Shown here piece after piece: positions 33,600 through 44,799 of a DNA stretch of 64,000 bases. A program made the translations under genes and the position numbers. The first letter of the stretch is position 1; each line of letters begins with the position of its first letter. Origin of the DNA: Hysterangium stoloniferum (lineage: Eukaryota > Basidiomycota > Agaricomycetes > Hysterangiales > Hysterangiaceae); the NCBI GenBank assembly GCA_015178975.1, contig WHVD01000069.1, positions 124,001 through 188,000 of the forward strand. The letters are read 5' to 3'. Below the pieces are notes generated by a model, which searched no databases, had not been told where the DNA came from, and was given only the letters and a program-made list of their open reading frames with translations.

Positions 33600-35160
33600 G
33601 TGCCCCCCAGTTCGAAGGGATGTGCTATACGAAGTTCTGGAAAGCTTCGGGGATGCCCCCCAGGTGTCTTGTGTGGAGCCCCCCAAAATGCAAGGTGCCA
33701 AGACCCCAGTATTCAAAGAGAGGTTGGTGAGTTTAGGGGTGGTGAGGGAAGATATTGATGTGGAAAAGGGGGGAAAAAAAAAATTGATCCATTCTTTTCC
33801 TTCCAGGACCTAGTCGAGCACTCCCTCAGTCCTCAAACAGCAAATGGACTACTTGATAGCCTTCTAGACACTGCCACATTGTCTCCTTCCAGGACACGAG
33901 GCATTCCTTATAGTAGATGTCCTGTAGGTGGACAGACTGTCATGTAACTCGTTGGGCAGTGCATCTTGGGGTTAGGAAGGTAAGCTATCATTAGAGTCCA
34001 TCGGAATCACCTCCTCCTTAAATGAGTACCAGAGGAGGTCATGATGCTTCACTGTGGCCAGATAGTGTAAGACTCGGAATTAGGATCTTCCCATGCTGCT
34101 AGTCTATGGGATCTAGCAGCATACACGATGCTGTGAGCCTTCCTGGCCCAGATGTACAGTATACTCTATACCCCCTATACTGCCCCCCATTTGTGATATT
34201 GTTGCTCCACAGCAATCTCGCAAATTAACCATTGTCATGTACAGTTAGGTTGCAGTCTGTGTTCCCAAAAGGTCTAGCCCATGGCAGGTCTAGAAAGTGT
34301 CCAGTAATGCTTCGAGTAGGTGGGTGGGTCCAGAGGAAAAAGAAAAAATCACGAAATTGACTGAATTCAGTACAATTGTGATGATGGATCCAAATACGGC
34401 ACTGAGGTTGGGTCACATAGTTCTGTCCAGATGTATCTGATCTAGGTGTTGCCCTGTGAGTTATTGAACCTTTTGCAGCTAGTTGACCACCGACAAAGGT
34501 AAAGTGGAGGGGCAGAGGGGAAAGGGTCCATGTGTGTTGGCGAGAAGTTGTCAGGGCAGTGTTGCAAGGTGTCGCACACCAAACCCGAATCTGTGAATGC
34601 CTGATCAGAAAGTGTTGCATGCTGAGCCTGAAAGTCACAAAGGTCAAGAAAGGCAAAGCTCCGACTATTTCAGTGCGAGGCTTTAACCATGAGGAAAGAC
34701 CTTGTTGAACAGTGAGTGCTGAACCTGTAAGTTGAAAATCTTAGAAGAACAGAGCTTCGACTATTTCAGTATGAAGCTTTAGCAGAGGGAAAGGCTAAGA
34801 GTAGATGACGTTGAAGGTTGAGATGGTGTGAAGGCTTCGTTATGAGGTGACACGGCCCTGTGTCCACAAGTTTTGGAAGTCAGTCCCTTAGTCTGTTTCG
34901 TGTTCGACTGTCGACCTCATATCCTCATTGTTTGGAAGGACTGGGTAAGGTATGTCCTAGCACTGACATGTAGTGGTCACCCATCTCTACACAGTGCCAC
35001 GGGATGGTTCTTTGAAAGTAGGCCCACTTCTCTGGCCCCAATCACTCGTCACTTGGAGGGTATCTCCCCAGTGGCCCAAATCTGTGCCCTTACATCGCCT
35101 TGCTCTGCAGCACCCTCTGTTTCCGTTGGCTCAGTCACCCTTTGAACCCTAGCATGCACT
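33600..35160 (-). mobile_element. Element F: 3' internal region
   Basis: Next to the polypurine tract, about 33620-33730 on the minus strand gives a diverged GGIPEAF-type ending like that of the extra 3' protein of G and K. Near 34360-34410 a short text reads like a gag piece (HHHNCTEFSQF, compare EHHTEFSQS in G). The rest shows no recognisable coding content. Confidence 0.5.
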
Positions 35161-35295
35161 ATGCACCCACACAGCACACCCTCAAACCCACACAGCGCAC
35201 CCTCAAACCCACACAGTGCACCCTCAAACCCACACAGCGCACCCTCAAACCCACACAGTGCACCCTCGAACCCACACAGCACACCCTTGAACCAT
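35161..35295. repeat. 21-bp minisatellite in element F
   Basis: About six tandem copies of a 21-bp unit (ACCCACACAGCGCACCCTCAA) alternate GCGC, GTGC and GCAC spellings. As 21 is a multiple of three, both strands stay open across it (NPHSAPS on the + strand), which explains several spurious open frames here. Confidence 0.9.
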
Positions 35296-35539
35296 GCCAA
35301 TGGACCACTTACGCACCCGTACTTGCACATTCGTGCTGCACACCCTCGAATTTGCCATACTTGAGAGTAACAAAAGGTGCTGTTTCGAGAAGGGCAGCAC
35401 AGTGGCTGAAAAGGAGGACGAGGATGGCTGTGGCTCAGCGGGTGGAGGGGGTGGGATAGTTGACAAATCGATCTTCTCCGCACCCTGTCTCTCCATCTCT
35501 GCCTCCCACTCCTTATTCTTATATGTCTTCACTTACGCA

Positions 35540-37330
35540 GTGTGCCCCCATCCATGTACTGCACGCATGCGCCCATGTTTGTGTGCCGCACCCATACGCC
35601 CACACCTGCACAGTGCACCTACAAGTCACATCCATACGCCGTACCCATATGCCCATACCCCTATGCCCGTACCTATGCAGTGCACTTGCATACCTGTGCG
35701 GCATGCCAACATCCATGCACCATGCGCATGCACCACATTGTGAGGTATCAGCTTTATCTCATAATTTTCTCTTAATTTTCTTTGAATTTATTAATATTTT
35801 CTCAAATTTTTTGTATTTTTATTATATTTTTATTGTGAAATATAGGCTCTATTCCTTTTAACTTCACATAATAATAGCATATATGAACTCATATTATGCT
35901 ATTATATCTTAGTTAATTTGTTATAATTTTTAACTAATTATTTATATTTTATTTACTTAGTTATTACCTTTCGGCACCTTGTGCAGCCTAGTTTGCGCAT
36001 TTTTGGAGTCATGTGACGTATTACATAAGCCTCCAGTGTCGGGATGTCACAAAGGTCACGAATGTGACTACCCGAGTCACACAAGTCACGAATGTGACTA
36101 CCCGAGTCATTATTAGGTTCCGCCGACTCATCGTTTGCTCCCGTCCCGGGACCGCGGCCTTGAACCTTCATGTTCAAGCAAGAGGTTAGAACCCTTGTCT
36201 CAGAGAAGGGAATCACATGTTAAACAAAGGGTAAATAATGAGTAGAATGTGAGGTCATTATGATCTCACTAATGACCTCATAAACTAAATAGTTAGCTAA
36301 TCATTGAGTTAGCAAAATGTATATAAGGAGGGCCAAGTTTCCAATAAAACCAATCTATCTCTCTCACGTTTTACAGTACAGCACAGAAGCTTACCTCATC
36401 ATCCTAAGGACAATAATAGCCTTAGTCTGATACACTCACTGCAAGCACCTACACTTGCAGCATCTTGAATCTTTGTCAGCAACTCTTGGACTTAGCTAAT
36501 CATCTAAGTTCCCCAGCCTCACAGCTACCCTTTAGGCTTATTAATTAGATAATAAACCTAATAAGTATCTAAGTATCCTTACTGAAATCCCTGCCAATAC
36601 TAGATTATTCAAGGCCCAGCCCTAAGTTTATTGAATTAATCAAGTACAAGCACTCAGATAATCCAATACATATTATTTTCTCTATTAATAAATTATTTAA
36701 CACCTTGTTAAATAACTATTAATAGTTACAAATAAGCATACAAAAATCCGAAGCTCTTATATCAAGTCTCTGCCAAGTTACTGCGCATATATTCAGCTTC
36801 CAGCCCCTATTCTCAAGGAATAGTTCTTGTATTTGCTAAAAGAGTCATACACAGTTCTATTGAACCTTTCAATAATCAAAATAAGCATTGATTTGAGTTG
36901 TTTAAGCTTCATAGCGCAGCTCATTAATCTATCAGTATTTAAATTACTGGACCTTTGCTTGTTTAATTGTTGAAGCTCTGTGACACTATAGCATATATTG
37001 AGCTATCTAAGAGAATTCCCTGAATACATTACACACATCCACACCACACGTGCATGCACCACATCCACGCCACAACCGTGCACACTACATCCATGCCCCA
37101 CGCGCATGCACATCCACGCGTCGTGCACACACACATCCACATGTCAGGCGCAGCACCACATCTACACCCCACACGCATGCCCCACATCCACGCCCCACAC
37201 ATGTGCACCACAATCTACATCCCATGCGCGCGCACCATGTCCACACACCCCGCGCACCACGTCCACATGCCACGTGCACGCACCGTGTTAGCGCGTTCGT
37301 GCAGCATACTTGTGCACCTGCCTGACGTGT
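35540..37330. repeat. CA-rich low-complexity tract, split by a solo LTR
   Basis: Irregular repeats of CATGCGCACCACATCCACGCC type fill 35540-35738 and resume at 37034-37330. The two halves were continuous before the LTR at 35739-37033 entered. Open frames rich in His, Pro, Thr and Cys over this tract are compositional. Confidence 0.75.
35739..37033 (+). mobile_element. Solo LTR, 1295 bp, different family
   Basis: It runs from TGTGAGGTATCAG to CTGAATACATTACA and is flanked by the perfect 5-bp duplication CACAT (35734-35738 and 37034-37038). Near 36046-36108 it holds a doubled motif, GTCACGAATGTGACTACC, that is itself partly palindromic. TATATAAGGAGG at about 36320 could be the LTR promoter. 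A worn inverted relative lies at 22887-23690. The orientation is only assumed. Confidence 0.85.
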
Positions 37331-37761
37331 TTTCATGCTTGCACACCTGTGCAGCTACGTGCTTACACACTGCACCCAGCTCTCAACCGTTTCATCGGCG
37401 AGACTGGTGACATAGTTGTTTGCATGCTCTTGCTGGCTGTAGGTGATGATCCATGTGCCTTCTCCTATACCCCCTATATTGCCCCTCTGTTGTGATATCG
37501 TTGTTCCAGAATGATCTCGCAACATAACAATTGTCCCCTGCATGATATAATTTTTGAGGGAGCATCCCAGGGAAAATGGAAATGTATCCATCCTAGGCTT
37601 GGTCTGTTGAGGGGTATCCAGTGCAGTGCATCCATGGTCATCTTCCATTTGCAGAAACTTCATCAGTGCCCCCCATTCTGGAATTAGGGGCTTGTGTCGA
37701 CAAATTCCCAGTGGTATCTCCATGGGAAAGCTTTTGTTGAGTCCTGCAAGATGGGATGCCT

Positions 37762-38775
37762 TTACCATTGGTGAGTTCTGTCCCATGCCTTTTCTATCAT
37801 CAAAACCATCGTCTGATTTCTGCCCCCCAGTTTCCAAGCCTTTACTGCAGTCCCAATCATTCGAGCTATTGGACGACTTATTGTAGGGTCCACTCGGCAG
37901 AGTAAATGGGATAGGATGGATAGGTGATGGATGGTGAGATTCGTCAGGACACTGCGAATCTCAACCTGAGGATAATGGGGAACTGGAGACGACTTGACTG
38001 TGATCTTTTTTGCAGACACATTTGAGAAAGATGACTGTCCATTTTTGGCAGTTGATCTGGCATAGATTCCAGGACATGCTTTGTGAAAGGGACCAGAGCT
38101 GGAGGATGAGGGTGTTGGTGCTGGCTCGTCAAACCCACTAAGCAATTCCACCATCATCTTGTTACATCTCTCCAGGTTATGCATCAATCTCGACCTGAGA
38201 GTAAAGTAGGCGAAGCACACATTCGAGGGTTTACTGTATATGGATTCCTTCAATGTTTGAATGTATATGAAATCTGTATCAACCCTTGGCATAATGTGGT
38301 CCCCTCCGAGCAATACATGCAAAATCTGTAGCAAATCATCATGCACACAAAGTAAATCGGAGAGCAGAATGAACAATTCCATCTTGATACCTACTATTCC
38401 CTTTTCTTGGAAAAGCATCACTTCGTTTGACCACCTTGGGATCAACTTTGTTACCTCGTCGAGAGTTCCAGGCCAAGTGAATAAGTCCTGTGCCGATATG
38501 ATGCCATGGTACCTTCCCAGCCAGATGGCTATTCTCGTAGGCATGGATGGGTACTTTGTCTTGTAATCCTTTGTGGCAGTGACAACCTTATCCCTCGAAA
38601 CTCGAGAAGCATAGTAGGAGCTCCACTTCACATTGACAGGCTCCGAATAAAGTAGTTGGCCATGATGCTCAAGCATAACTTGTCTCGGCGGGAAGACCAG
38701 GGTATCCTTCATGAAGATGCGAGCATTTTGCCTTTCCAAGGGACTCGACTGCTCAAAGTTCGAGTTACCTTCCAT
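37762..38775 (-). mobile_element. Element F: gag-type coding region
   Basis: A 337-codon open reading begins MEGNSNFEQSSPLERQ about 120 bases after the 5' LTR. It shares FPPRQVML, YSEPVNVKW, IAIWLGRYH, LHVLLGGDH and CFAYFTLRSRL with the N-terminal part of G gag (FPPRQVIL, AVWLGHYQ, LHILLGGDH, LFAYFTLRGRL). No zinc knuckle is present in it. The remaining interior (37331-37761) gives only weak coding text. Confidence 0.75.
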
Positions 38776-38881
38776 TTAACCAGATTTGCAATGCTCAGTG
38801 TGCGAGGAGTTCCAGACAGCCTTTTGTACTTAGAATTTGATAGTTGAATAAAAAGATTTTCTTCGTAGGGAAAGTACGGTC

Positions 38882-38897
38882 TGGCTTAGATCACCAC
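38882..38897 (-). promoter_or_regulatory. Primer-binding site of element F
   Basis: On the minus strand the LTR end CTTCACA is followed by G and then TGGTGATC, the same context as in G (49433-49448) and D (50468-50483), where it extends TGGTGATCCGGGC. A TGG start directly after the LTR is the mark of a tRNA 3'-CCA primer. Which tRNA is not identified. Confidence 0.6.
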
Positions 38898-39370
38898 TGT
38901 GAAGAGTGGTGGAAGTTCAGACCATTCTATATACGAAGAAATGAGTAGAAGAGGAGGAATCAACATATTTGGTGCAATATGAGAGAAAGTGAGAGAGATA
39001 GTACGAGATGATGCAGTAGTCAAAGAGTGCGATGGATTGAGTGGAGGCCTCGACTGTTACAGTTCGAGGCCAGAAGTGTTAGATAGTTCAGATATTGCTA
39101 CCTATGTGGTAGCTGACACGTTACCCTGATCACCACTCATAGTAGACCTAGTTTATGTCTTACGAGTGGTGGTTCTTGGGTAAAAGTGTGTCTGAGTTTC
39201 ATTTGGTGCCGAGTGCACCCACAAGTATACACAATGCTTTGAACTAATGAAATATGCAATATTTGAAGAATATAAAAGATAGAAAAATATGAATAGAATG
39301 TGTAAAATATAAATAAAATAAAAGGAGTGTTTTACCACAATGAAACTGTGGTAAAAGCATACTCCTCACA
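38898..39370 (-). mobile_element. 5' LTR of element F
   Basis: This 473-bp LTR from TGTGAAGAGTGGTGG to CTCCTCACA is the partner of 31546-33599 less its transposon. The two differ by several per cent by eye. Confidence 0.9.
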
Positions 39371-39375
39371 GTGCT

Positions 39376-40365
39376 TGACCATCCCCTTGGGTAAGGGTTA
39401 TCCGTCGCAACTTAATACGCCGGAGTAGTTCCCAGTCATAGAAGATGGTGCCCTCCTTTTCTTTCCAGCTCTTGGTTCCCGTCATTCTAATGCAAGGCAT
39501 CCCACCCTCGCTATCATCTGTCTCTGCAAAGTCAGCCCATTTCTCTCCTGGGGGGGGAGGGATCGGCGCGGAAGCTCTGTTTCCAAATCATACTCTGTCC
39601 TCACACCGCTGTCGCTTGGAGGGGACTCCCTCTCTTGCTCCCCTTGCCTCCTGTTGACTTCTATACTCAGCGCGTCTTTCTCTTTTGCAGGTGAGCCACC
39701 TTGTGTTATGTTCTTCTATGAACGTTTCCTGCCTCCGCATAGTAGCAGCGACTTCCTCTGATGATGGTCTAAAGGAGTGCCCTAATGGCTTACTCCAATC
39801 AGTACCGCTATCTCCCCCCGGCTCAGCACCAAAGGAGAAAGTCGACAGGGGTTGGTCCTAGGGTACCCACATTGCTCTCGACATTGTCTGTATGAGGCAT
39901 GCGGGTAATTAATCCCCTGCTGGTCGTCGATGTACTGGCTATGGGGGCCCACAGGACCTTTTTGAACTTAGGGAGGACTTGCTTGTTTTGTTGGGATGGG
40001 AGCATCATAGCGTGGCAAGGTGGTGGAGTTGAAAGTAGAGGGAAGAACTGCAGATAGGTGAAGGACGTGGTATGAAAGATAAAGAAAATTTATGCGAATT
40101 TACGTGTACTTTTATATATATATATTGAATTGAAACTCCACTCGGTTGGACGTTAAACAAGATTCATTAATTGTGGCTGGGTTTTGGGTAAATGTGTCCA
40201 CCGCCAATGAATGGTTGTCCCAACCGACTGGAAGGAGAGAAAAAATGAAAGAGAATAAAAGCCAATGAGATGGCTCACTGAATGACTGAGATGTTTCTGA
40301 AAGGAAGTTACGAAAGAAATGGAATAAAAGATAGAATAGATAGTTCCTCAAGTGCATATATTCCA
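39376..40365 (-). mobile_element. Element G: N-terminal part of the extra 3' protein region
   Basis: A reading starts near 40008 (LPKFKKVLWAP, compare FPKFKRIPRTP in K) and continues past the shared block GTIFYDWELLRRIKLR, near 39400-39460 (K: GTTFYDWELVRWIKLR). The 350 bases between it and the chromodomain reading are non-coding in both G and, as far as visible, K (63764-64000), where ACTCCRCTCGGTT-type text is shared. Confidence 0.65.
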
Positions 40366-40758
40366 TTAGATTTTGAACAGTGCCTTGTATGCCCTCAGAA
40401 GTGCCAGAGCATTTCTGAGGTTAGTACTGTTTAACCATGAATCCTCTTCAGGTCCATAACCTTTCCAGCACACCCTAAATAGCAGACGGTTTCGCTGTTT
40501 TCTATGTCCAACAATAGCTTCGACCTCATATTCTTCATGATCTGGTTTCAACTCTCTTAGGTTCTCAAGTTGGGATCTTGGACCGAGGTTGGGAGGAGAG
40601 GGTTGGTATTTCCTTAGATGGTCCCGGTTAATGACTGGATGCATCATATACTCTGGGGGAATCTTAAGCCTAAATACTTGAGGGTTCAGTTTCTCCAGGA
40701 CCTCAAACAGTCCAATCCGTCTTTGTATTAGTTTCTTCCCAGTTCCCTTGACTTCCAC
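40366..40758 (-). mobile_element. Element G: end of integrase with chromodomain
   Basis: The open reading contains PPEYMMHPVINRDHLRKY, the usual integrase C-terminal text, and then a chromodomain: EYEVEAIVGHRKQRN, LLFRVCWKGYGPEEDSW and a short tail. Such chromodomains steer integration to marked chromatin in chromoviruses. It lies next to a solo LTR that separates it from the rest of integrase. Confidence 0.85.
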
Positions 40759-40779
40759 CAGTTTGAGGGAGTGGGGGTT

Positions 40780-41807
40780 TGTTAAGTGCCGTGTCGGGAA
40801 CTTATTCCGGAACTATTGGAAAGTCACCGGGAAGTTGGAAACTCGTGGATAGGGTCAGGATGTCGGCTTCAGCTTATGTGCTGTGCCTCTATGCAAACGC
40901 TCAATGTCCTTAATTTCAGAAGTAAAACTTACGATGGAAGATATGGATATTCAGAGTTCGGAAGAGTTCCAAATATTGAGCGTACAGAAAGATGGGAGGA
41001 GGAATAAGAAACTAAGTCGATATCAGATCTGAGGTAAAGTACAAATTCGCGGAAACTAATATAAGTCTACTCGTTATTGTACTACAAACTAAGACCATAA
41101 TAAGATGGAAACGGAAGTGTTCTTAAAACAGAAATACAATAAGACATATTAGGGAGATGTCACGAATTGAATTTTACTCAATAAAGTCGAATAAACAATC
41201 GAAGAATATTCAACAATATCAAATAAAGATGCCTCATTCGACAAAGTATTAATTCGTCCTGTTGATAAAGTGTGAGGCAAAGATAGGACACAGAGGCTCA
41301 CGAATAAATAAGTCAAAGAAGGACTCGGAAAAGTTCGACGATTATGTAATACAGTAATATAATATAATACAGGTTTTCTGACTGACTTCCTTCATTCCTA
41401 TCATTGCCCTTATATACTATATATCATTTACCTATGATGATAATATGATATCAAAGTGAAATCATCAATGACATCAAACTGAGACAAGTCGAAGATATTT
41501 GAGATTGTCAAAGAAAAGTCGAAGAAATATTAAATTGAATATTATCGAAATTTGAGCTTGTACGCTTGTGACAGGAGACAATATTCTGAAACGGGAATAC
41601 AACAAACAAACGAGTGAATACTTGTCAACGGACAAATTACCAAATGCAGAACAAGGGAAGAATGCGGATGATACGGTAACTATGATGTTCCGTAGTCAGG
41701 GATCGGAAGTCAGAAGTCGGAGATCAGAAGTCAGAAGTCGGAGATTGGAAGTCAGAAGTCGGAGATTGGAAGTCGGATATTGAAACATCCGGGAACGGGT
41801 CGTAACA
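40780..41807. mobile_element. Solo LTR, 1028 bp, TGTTA...TAACA family
   Basis: It runs from TGTTAAGTGCCGTGTC to GGGTCGTAACA and is flanked by GGGTT on both sides (40775-40779 and 41808-41812). Near its right end a 21-bp unit (AGATTGGAAGTCAGAAGTCGG) is repeated about 3.5 times (about 41703-41776). No internal region or partner LTR is present in the window. Orientation unresolved. Confidence 0.85.
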
Positions 41808-41812
41808 GGGTT

Positions 41813-43151
41813 CACCAATATGAGGTCTCCCTCAGAAATATCTTCTACAGGTCTTTGCTTCTTGTTATACACTCGTGCTTGAATTTCTTGGGCTCGAGCG
41901 ATTGAATCCCATCCCATCTGTCGATGATTTTCTAGTTCAAGAATCCATTGGTCAGCCATAGGGCTGTCTGATAGTTCTCTAGGAACTAGGGGTTTGTCAC
42001 CTCCTAGAACTCAAGACATTCCTCTCAGAAGGTATCCCATTAATAAAAAGGCCGGAGCGTAGTTTGTGGAACTGTGAACGGTTGAATTGTACGTGTGGAC
42101 AACCACTTCAATCCATTGGGACCAGCTCTCCCTAGCAGAAGCACAATAGGCTTGAAGCATCTGTTCTATGGTCGCATTCATATTCTCCATTTGTCCATCC
42201 GTCTGGGGATGATGAGCTGAAGATACTGCAAGGGTGGTACCATAAATCTTACAGACTTCCCACCAGAACCTGCAGGTCCATCTCTTGTCCCAATCACAGA
42301 TTATTCGAGACGGCACTCCGAAGGGGCTGGCCACCTGTTTGACAAATATTCGTGCAAATCCTTCAGCCGTAAGGTTCAAGAAAGTAGGTATTGAAATAGT
42401 GAAACGCGTTAATTTATCAACGGCAACAAAGACTGTGGAATACAAATCCTTTCCTGAGTCGGGTAGTCCAGTGATCAAGTCCATAGAAACTACTTCGAAA
42501 GGCCTAAAAGGTATGTATGTCGGCAGGTCTGAGGGCTCCTTGATGAGTGGTGCGATCGACCTTGGTCTTTTGGCAGATGTCACAGGTACGCATGTATGAC
42601 ATGCAATCTTGCAGCATTTTTGGCCAAAAGAACTGGTCTTTCATTAGCCTGAACAACCGCTGACCTCCAGCGTGTGCTCCCTCAAAAGGGATATCATGTA
42701 CCAACTTTAAGATAGAGTTAGTCATGGTACCGGGCACACAGACTCAACTTTTCCAGTCTGAGTCATGAAAGTACAGGAGTCTGTTTGCTCCCACAAAGTA
42801 GTGAGAAGGAGTAACAACCACATTGGGTGAAGGGGTATCTAGAGCGTAAAGATTCTTGAAAACAGGGTCTTTCGAGTAACCCTCTAGAAATTTATTTATG
42901 TATCCCTCCTCGATACTGATTAGCAGCTGAGGATGACGCAATGCAAAGTCAGACTCGTCTTCCTGATCGTCCCTTACTGCATTATGAGAATCCCATTCTG
43001 ACTGTCGGACCTTTTGAGTTGCTCCAAAAGGTTCCATAGAATCGTATATGATAGAGAAGACCACCTTCTTAGCAGGTTCATCCCTCCATAGATTTTCCTC
43101 AGTACTCTTGTCCAGAGAGGTCGAGGTGATAGCTTGCGAGTCATCTCTCAC
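41813..43151 (-). mobile_element. Element G: integrase region
   Basis: The zinc-binding HHCC module appears as GAHAGGQRLFRLMKDQFFWP and CDICQKTK (42504-42737). The catalytic core follows (42011-42583): VSMDLITGLPDS, FVAVDKLTRF, RIICDWDKRW and SSAHHPQTDGQME, then NATIEQML. A further 87-codon reading at 41813-41959 is the following linker. The order and motifs are those of Ty3/gypsy integrases. Confidence 0.85.
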
Positions 43152-43412
43152 GAAGGCTGGTACTCAAGGGAGTCTGGACAGTGGGTCCACATTGCTGTGA
43201 ACTCTTCCTGCTCAGTGTAGAATCTCGAGACCTGGAAATGCAGCGTATATTGCCCACCATGCGGCTAGTCAATGATTAGTGTTCTTGTATGATCTAGCCC
43301 ATTGCAGAGCTGCATGGTCGTAATGAGCAGAACATGTTCACCTTCAATGAAGGGTTGGAAGTGGACTAGTCCCTCCTTTGCTGCTAACACTTCCCGTTCA
43401 GTAGCAGAATAG

Positions 43413-44799
43413 TTATTTATGTTCAGCGCTTTTCAGTGTGTGGCTCCAATATGCAATGACTCGTTCAATGGTAACTTCGGTCTCCTTGAAAGTGGGTCCC
43501 CATGAGTCTGACCACTCAATCTCGGGCTGTTTGGTTTTATACCAATGAATGAAGGATGGCACATCCTGCACATGGTCGAAAGCTAACTTGGCTTGGGCAT
43601 AGATTTTAGTGTCCATTAAGTCTCCTAAAGCCATCTTCTGGACTTGTTGGAGACAACAGCCTAGGGCAAAGTCCGAAGCGTCTGTATACAGCCGATAGGG
43701 CATCCCGCTGACTGGATGTCCCAGCACCGGTGCTGATCCTAGCACGGCTTTAACATCCTCATAAGCTCTGACATGTTCAGCAGTCCACGTCCAAGTGTTC
43801 CCTTTCTTAGGAGTGAGAATAAAGGGGACACCATCCATGAATAGAATGGTATATACTCTGAGAAGTAAAGGACCATCCCAAGGAATCGTTGCAGTTCAGA
43901 AACCTTAGTAGGTGGGGCCAGTTCCAATATAGTGCGAACTTTCTCTTGGTGGGTTGAGAAACCCAACCTGGATACCTTATGACCCAACAACAAGATCGAA
44001 TTATATCCAATAAAACATTTCTTGGGAGAGAGAGTGATGCCGGCCAAAGCAATAGTGCCGAGCACCTGATGTAGGTGGAGCAGATGGTCATCCCAATTCG
44101 TAAAGAATATTACTATGTCGTCAATGTAAACCAGACAAAAAATCCATAGATAGGGTGCTAAAACTGTTTGCATGACGCGCTGAAATGTGGAGGGGCCATT
44201 TCTGAGCCCTAACGGCATCCTTTTAAATTGCCACAGCCCTCTGTGAGATCTGAAGGCTTATCATCCTCCAACATTTCTAATTGAGTAAACCCAGCTAACA
44301 CATCGAAAGAAGAGAGAACATTTGACCCCAACAGCACTTGCATGATCTCCGATTGATGTGGTAAAGGGAATTCATCTGGAACAGTGAGATGATTAAGCTT
44401 CTGGTAGTCAATGACCACCCGCAGTTTACCATTGCAATATACTACGAAGGCCAGCGCCCCCCAGGGACTTTTAGATGGCTCGATAACACCCTGTTCGAAC
44501 CAGGTATCCATTTGCTCGTCTATAATTCTCCTATTGGCAGGGGAAGAGGGGAACATAGGCATGGAGATGGGCTGGGCGCCCTCTTTCAAGGGGATAGGGA
44601 CTCTGCATTCCACTTGCCCTAACCATCTGTCGACTCCGAAAGCCTTAACGTTCTCAGTCAAAACTGATCTGAGACATGGCAGGACTTCCGTTGGTATATC
44701 TGGTCCCAAATTGACTAGCTTGTGGAGATCCTCTGAGGCAAATTTCTCATTATCAGCCACTGTGGCCATCTTAGGACCAGGCAGTTCGAAATCATCCAC
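43413..44799 (-). mobile_element. Element G: reverse transcriptase and RNase H
   Basis: Reverse transcriptase text includes WGALAFVVYCNGKLRVVIDY, FPLPHQSEIMQVL, MPLGLRNGPSTFQ and the YIDD catalytic box (CLVYIDDIVIF). RNase H follows with YRLYTDASDFALGCC. The closest relative in the window is element D (25946-26800). Confidence 0.88.

Larger units (their letters stand above)
31546..39370 (-). mobile_element. Element F: gag-only LTR retrotransposon (non-autonomous) inserted in G
   Basis: F is flanked by the perfect target duplication GTGCT (31541-31545 and 39371-39375). The 5' LTR is 38898-39370 (473 bp). The 3' LTR is 31546-33599, interrupted by a Tc1-like transposon. A primer site adjoins the 5' LTR and a GTGCCCCCC polypurine tract adjoins the 3' LTR (33600). 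Between them only a gag-type region and a vestige of the extra 3' protein are seen; no protease, reverse transcriptase or integrase. It is thus a relative of G that would depend on G-type proteins. It also carries minisatellites and a 1295-bp solo LTR. Confidence 0.85.

Noticed and set aside
35100-35861. Several overlapping His/Pro/Cys-rich open frames as genes
   Set aside because: They are produced by the 21-bp minisatellite and CA-rich tract, stay open in several frames at once and lie inside element F.
29782-40365. Envelope gene in elements G and K
   Set aside because: No signal peptide, membrane helix or fusion-peptide-like stretch is visible in any open piece; only the position is suggestive.
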